A stretch of 11,314 bases of DNA from Chromera velia (Eukaryota > Sar > Chromeraceae): assembly GCA_018398765.1 (NCBI GenBank), contig JAHBMJ010003365.1, positions 1 through 11,314 on the forward strand, read 5' to 3'. Shown piece by piece: positions 7,801 through 11,314 of this stretch. Position numbers and translations under genes: made by a program. A model generated the notes under the pieces. It had not been told where the DNA came from, ran no database searches, and saw nothing but the letters and a program-made list of their open reading frames with translations. Position 1 is the first letter of the stretch. Each line of letters opens with the position of its first letter.

Positions 7801-8479
7801 AAATGTTGTCTCCCTTCACCAAACAAACCATGCTGCATGATGGATGTCTGCGTTTCAAGATCCGTCTGCCTGTCTGCCTGCTCCTCCTCGGTGTGTCCCC
7901 CTTCTTGAAGTCTTCTCATTAGCATACACACTAGCTTGTGACTTGTGCATCTCTCTTCTCTCGTCCTCTTCTGTGCAGCGCCTGACTGGGTTGAGTCGAC
8001 CTTGAAGCCTCAGGTTGGTCTCTGGGGGGGTGGACGGCGTTTTTTTCTGTGAGTGGCTCTCTCCCTCCTTCCCTCCCTCTGTGTGTCCGTTTGTGACTGC
8101 CTGCCGGTGTCTGTTTTTCCCATTAAACGATCGAGTCAGTTTCTTTCGCCCTATCCGTCCAACGGCGTTCGTTCCGCTTCATTCTCCCCTGAATATCTAT
8201 TTGCTGTACACACGCACCCGTGCCCCTGCTTGCAGGTACGCAAGATGGTAAGGGAATCATTCCAAGCGACACGGGCCCAGATGTCCGTCCGGCCTCGTTA
8301 CTTCGCTCTGCAGGGAGTGGATGTGATGGTGGACTCGGACCTCCGGCCGTGGTCAGTGCTTGTGTGGGTTGTGTGATTTTGTCGTATTTCCTTCTGCATT
8401 TATCTTCACCTGTGGATGTGATCGGTGTGAAGTGTGACGAAAACCCTCTCATGCATATGGTATCCTCTGTCCCATGCGC

Positions 8480-8520
<41 letters not shown>

Positions 8521-8909
8521 CCTGTGTTCGTCTGCTAGTCTGCCAGTCTGGCAGGGGCAGCCTGGGAAGGAAAGAAACGCTGCATGCAGCCGCGTGGGTC
8601 TGTCAGGAATCAAAAGAAAGAAGCTACGTCATGTTTTGGGTGAATATATGAAGAAGGGTCTGTCCGTTCAAGAAAGTTTGTGTTTCAATTTTTGAGCCCA
8701 CTCTGCCCTCTCCTTTCTCCATAGCGCATTCATTGTTTGCATCTCTCCTTGTGTGCGAGTCGGTCTACATGGAAAAAGACAATCCTCCATCCATCCTTCC
8801 AATTCCCTCCCACCCACCCACCTTGCGTTCCTGCGGACTCTAGGAAACGTGCTTGCTTCACCTGGATACACATGCGCATGAGACAAACTCGCTCCACACA
8901 CACCCTCCC

Positions 8910-8956
<47 letters not shown>

Positions 8957-10366
8957 CGTGTGTCATGATCGCACAAACACAAACAGGCTTCTAGAGATCC
9001 AGAAGTCGCCCTCGATGGACCCGGGCGGCCCCACAGGACGCCACGATCATCTGCCCTTCAAGCGCCCCCTCATCAGACAGCTCTGGCACGGCACCATCGA
9101 CACACTCGACGCTGTCTACGCAGCACAGGTCAGATGGATGTTCCTTCAGACTGTCAGTCAGTCGGTCAGAGGAGCATGCACACAAAAAGCAAGTTCAAAT
9201 AGTGAGTGGATGGATGAGGGAGACGGGAGGGAGGGAAGGGAACCTGAAGTACTGTTAGAAGAAAATGGAACGTTGCACAAACAAGAAAAAGGGCTGTCGA
9301 CATTTCCTTCGCACGAGAGAGAAGCGGGCTTGCTTGCGCACGAGGGAATGAAAAGGAAGCCTAGCAGTTGGACAGGCAGACAGGCAGATAGAGAGAAATT
9401 AAGGCAAGGAGAGAGAGAGCAAGAGGGAAGGCTTCCCGCCCTCCCTCTTTCGAAGAAGATCTTCGACTTCAATAGGCAGGCAGACCCTTCTGTCCTCCCT
9501 CGCACTAATCTGGACTTGCATCCATCCCTCCTTCCTTGAGTGCAGGTTGAGATCCTCAGAGAATTGCGAACTCAGGGGATGCGGGCAGTCAATGGTCAGT
9601 CAGTCAGTCAGTCAGTCAATCTGTCGTTTTGGTTGTTTGTTTGCTTCGGTGGTCCTCGAAGGTGGCGTCAGCTGACCATAGGCTGGTACTTTTCTGTTGC
9701 TTTGCTCTTTGCTCTTGTTCTTTTCTTGATACTTTCTCTCACTGAGCTCAGCGATGACTGCTGCCATCAATACGTGCATTATATGGAGAATTTGCCAACG
9801 AAGCCGGGGCTCATTTCGTGCGAGCAAAGCGTGCACACCCACTCACCAACCCACACACACCCACTCACCCACACACTCTGTCTCTCTCACACACACGCGC
9901 GCGCACAGAGCTTCCATGTGTCACTGCAGGCCAGCGCCTGACGCCGAACGCCGCGATGGGCGCTGCCCTTCACGAGCTGAAGCGACTGGGGTGGAGGACG
10001 GAGGCCTTCAAGGAGAACGGGTGGGAGGTCGTGATAGACGAATTCGCTAATGAGGACGTGGGGGGGATGACCGAGGCTGAGTTTGGACCTCTCGCGATTG
10101 CGGAATCGCCCCCGGAGGCGTCAGAAGGTGCATGGGCGGCGGCGTCAACAGAGGTGCAGGGTGGCGGCGGGCCTGTGTCTCTTCGGAGCGTTTCGGAGAG
10201 GAAGGGGCCGGGGGGGCAGAAGGGAGAGGGGGACCAGGGGAAGGACGAGAGGGGAGACGGGGAAGGAGGAAACAACGGGAAAGGGAGAGACGATTTGTCT
10301 GAGACCGCTGCGCCTCCGTCGGTGGGCTTCGATCTGGACGCATCGGCTGCGAGCACTTTCACTTAA
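4730..10366 (+). CDS. Tubulin-tyrosine-ligase-like (TTLL) family ATP-dependent ligase, 10 exons
   Basis: Exons: 4730-5206, 5496-5545, 5948-6529, 6906-7101, 7584-7653, 7979-8013, 8236-8351, 8987-9128, 9546-9594, 9930-10366. They give 717 residues, every intron is GT-AG and all phases agree. TTL/TTLL enzymes are ATP-grasp ligases that add Tyr, Glu or Gly to tubulin tails or other proteins. Visible in order: signal-peptide-like N-terminus (1-36); Ser/Gly-rich and basic stretch (41-96); TTL core from about 140, with GFREVDN (160-166) and RYNHVPG (189-195); acidic low-complexity insert (242-325); WIYKP with ATP-site Lys332 and GRGI (341-344); KFDLR (382-386); HITN (423-426); GVDVMVD (497-503); LLEIQKSPS (510-518). 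Asp499 and Glu512 fit the metal ligands, but Gln514 replaces the usual Asn. The C-terminus (about 630-717) is acidic and Gly-rich. Which amino acid is added, and to what, cannot be told. ATG 4730 is the first ATG after a long ATG-free leader. An alternative donor at 5264 would add 19 in-frame residues. Confidence 0.92.
5207..5495 (+). other. TTLL intron 1 with an exact 32-bp direct repeat
   Basis: Donor GTGAGG, acceptor CCTGCAG. A 32-bp sequence at 5270-5301 recurs exactly at 5332-5363, 62 bp downstream. Each copy is pyrimidine-rich towards its 3' side, and the second is followed by a CAG at 5368-5370, so it resembles a duplicated splice-acceptor region. Confidence 0.75.
7681..7725 (+). repeat. 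(GTCCT)n microsatellite in TTLL intron 5
   Basis: Seven perfect GTCCT units are followed by two GTCTT variants. They lie just after the donor of intron 5 (7654-7978), and the rest of that intron is pyrimidine-rich. Confidence 0.9.
8481..8519 (+). repeat. (TCTG)n microsatellite in TTLL intron 7
   Basis: Nine full TCTG units plus TCT, without interruption, lie inside the longest intron (8352-8986, 635 nt). Confidence 0.9.
8914..8962 (+). repeat. (CT)n(GT)n microsatellite before TTLL exon 8
   Basis: About 15 CT units run into about 10 GT units with one C interruption. The tract ends 24 nt before exon 8 and probably supplies the polypyrimidine tract for this acceptor, whose immediate upstream bases (ACAAACAG) are not pyrimidine-rich. 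Confidence 0.85.
9129..9545 (+). other. TTLL intron 8, purine-rich and open in the exon 8 frame
   Basis: Unlike most other introns here, this 417-nt intron is purine-rich over most of its length (about 9200-9430). Its length is a multiple of three. The exon 8 frame reads through it without a stop until TGA at 9537-9539, six bases before the acceptor ends. A retained intron would therefore add about 136 charged residues and then terminate, removing exons 9 and 10. Confidence 0.7.
9595..9618 (+). repeat. (GTCA)n microsatellite forming the donor of TTLL intron 9
   Basis: Six GTCA units begin exactly at the exon 9/intron 9 boundary. The donor GTCAGT used in the model is the first of a series of identical hexamers every 4 nt. 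Only the first position keeps the reading frame with the exon 10 acceptor. Confidence 0.85.
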
Positions 10367-10760
10367 TGGGGGCCGGTGGAAAAGAGATCCATGCAGAAAT
10401 ATTATTAGAGGACTGAGTTTGATCTGGATGACTGATCCCCTTCGTCGGGTTTTCCTCCGGTGCACCCGTCTTTTCTTTGCGCTCACTTCCGCAGAAGCGG
10501 GTCGGGCATTGTCCGTTTTTTGTTGTTTGATTTGGGGGGACGGGAGAGGGACGAGAGGGGAAGACGAGACATGGGGTGACAGACAAGGCAGAAGAGGAAG
10601 ATTCAAGAGACGGAGGGAGGCAGGAAGTGAGCGGGCATATGTAGGTTCTCTCTTTCCTGCAGTGCTCCCTAGCTCTTCATTTGTTTGCACTCATGCATGC
10701 ATCCGGTGTAGGTAAAATCCGTTCGCTTGGTCGTCTCTGCCAAGTCACGGCGGGAGTCCG

Positions 10761-10764
<4 letters not shown>

Positions 10765-10795
<31 letters not shown>

Positions 10796-10827
10796 CCTCT
10801 CTCTCTCTGTGTGTGTATGTGTGTGTG
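10765..10827. repeat. (CT)n followed by (GT)n microsatellite
   Basis: A long CT run is interrupted by CCCCC near 10793 and then passes into GT repeats with one A interruption. Confidence 0.9.
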
Positions 10828-10909
10828 CTTGTCCGTGTGTTGTATGTGTAAATGCACCCCTCTCGTTGTCTTCGTTGCTGAATTCGATCGAGGCATCGAT
10901 TGTCTTTCG

Positions 10910-10913
<4 letters not shown>

Positions 10914-10950
<37 letters not shown>
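10914..10950. repeat. (TC)n microsatellite
   Basis: About 18 uninterrupted TC units. Confidence 0.9.
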
Positions 10951-10952
<2 letters not shown>

Positions 10953-11186
10953 GTCTTGGAACTTCTCTCTTTTCTCATTCTCTCTGTCTGAACAAAAGGT
11001 GGGGGGGTGGCTATTCGGGGTAGGAATGGTGAAAGGGTACTAAGTGGGTCTCTCTTTTGACTTATCGGTGCTGGACAGGGAGAGACACAGGCTGGTAGGG
11101 CAGATCAGCTTGCGACACACATGTGGGTTTTACCGAAACAGGAGAAAACGAGCTCTAGAAGACCCATAAGGGCCTTGGAAGGTATC

Positions 11187-11216
11187 GAGAGGACACTCAG
11201 GCACCAGGTGTCCTCT
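11187..11216. repeat. Perfect 10-bp hairpin close to the telomere
   Basis: GAGAGGACAC (11187-11196) and GTGTCCTCTC (11207 + 1 to 11216) are exact complements around an 11-nt loop. The hairpin ends 28 bp before the first telomere repeat. Confidence 0.6.
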
Positions 11217-11244
11217 CTCTTACTTGCTCGTTCGTTCGTTCAGT

Positions 11245-11314
11245 GGTTTAGGGTTTAGGGTTTAGGGTTTAGGGTTTAGGGTTTAGGGTTTAGGGTTTAG
11301 GGTTTAGGGTTTAG
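11245..11314 (+). repeat. Telomere repeat array (TTTAGGG)n
   Basis: After GG at 11245-11246 come nine perfect TTTAGGG units and a partial TTTAG to the end of the window, with no variants. The G-rich strand runs 5' to 3' towards the window end, the orientation of a right chromosome end. This telomere type is shared by plants, many algae, dinoflagellates and some apicomplexans, so it narrows the host but does not identify it. Confidence 0.95.

Larger units (their letters stand above)
10367..11244. other. Gene-free stretch between the TTLL stop codon and the telomere
   Basis: No gene is seen on either strand; the open frames here come from microsatellites. The first part should hold the 3' untranslated region and polyadenylation site, which I cannot place. 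The stretch contains (CT)n/(GT)n at about 10765-10827, (TC)n at 10914-10950 and a hairpin at 11187-11216. A short TTCG-type run (11230-11240) lies just before the telomere array. No large subtelomeric tandem repeat is present. Confidence 0.5.

Noticed and set aside
8668-8982. Minus-strand frames rich in REREREREG, also at 10669-10978
   Set aside because: These are translations of CT microsatellites with no other content.

Overview
This is a eukaryotic nuclear chromosome end. The last 70 bases are an uninterrupted (TTTAGGG)n array running outwards with the G-rich strand 3', so the right edge is a telomere. The one confident gene has nine GT-AG introns of about 220-635 nt. Most are pyrimidine-rich on the top strand and full of CT, GTCT, GTCCT and GTCA microsatellites. 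The telomere type, the intron style, the tubulin-modifying enzyme and a signal peptide followed by Phe at the predicted cleavage site together suggest an alveolate or another alga with a complex red plastid. A chromerid such as Vitrella is my best guess and a coccidian is possible. This is inference; no marker gene is present to settle it.

Layout. 1-656: weak, broken reading frames that may be a decayed coding relic. 657-1640: no gene seen; TGCATGC motifs and a purine-rich, Lys-rich short frame. 1647-4103: a repeat region. A ~171-bp unit occurs intact at 1647-1817 and again from 2237. The second copy is split by a 1.69-kb AT-rich insertion (2295-3980) with 12-bp imperfect terminal inverted repeats, a 9-10 bp flanking duplication and two arms dense in GGTTC/GAACC. 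The intact copy shows what the empty site looked like. 4186-4306: a GC-rich cluster of three perfect hairpins sharing the octamer CCGCGGCG. About 4354-4729: probable promoter and 5' leader.

4730-10366: a ten-exon gene on the plus strand for a 717-residue tubulin-tyrosine-ligase-like (TTLL) protein. I built the exon model by reading frame and TTL-domain continuity; all splice phases agree and the exons sum to 2154 nt. The protein has the expected core motifs (RYNHVPG, WIYKP...GRGI, KFDLR, HITN, GVDVMVD, LLE). It departs from the family in three ways: an apparent signal peptide, a long acidic insert before the ATP-binding Lys, and Gln where the family normally has a metal-ligand Asn.

10367-11244: no gene seen; CT/GT microsatellites and a perfect 10-bp hairpin lie between the TTLL stop codon and the telomere, less than 0.9 kb away.
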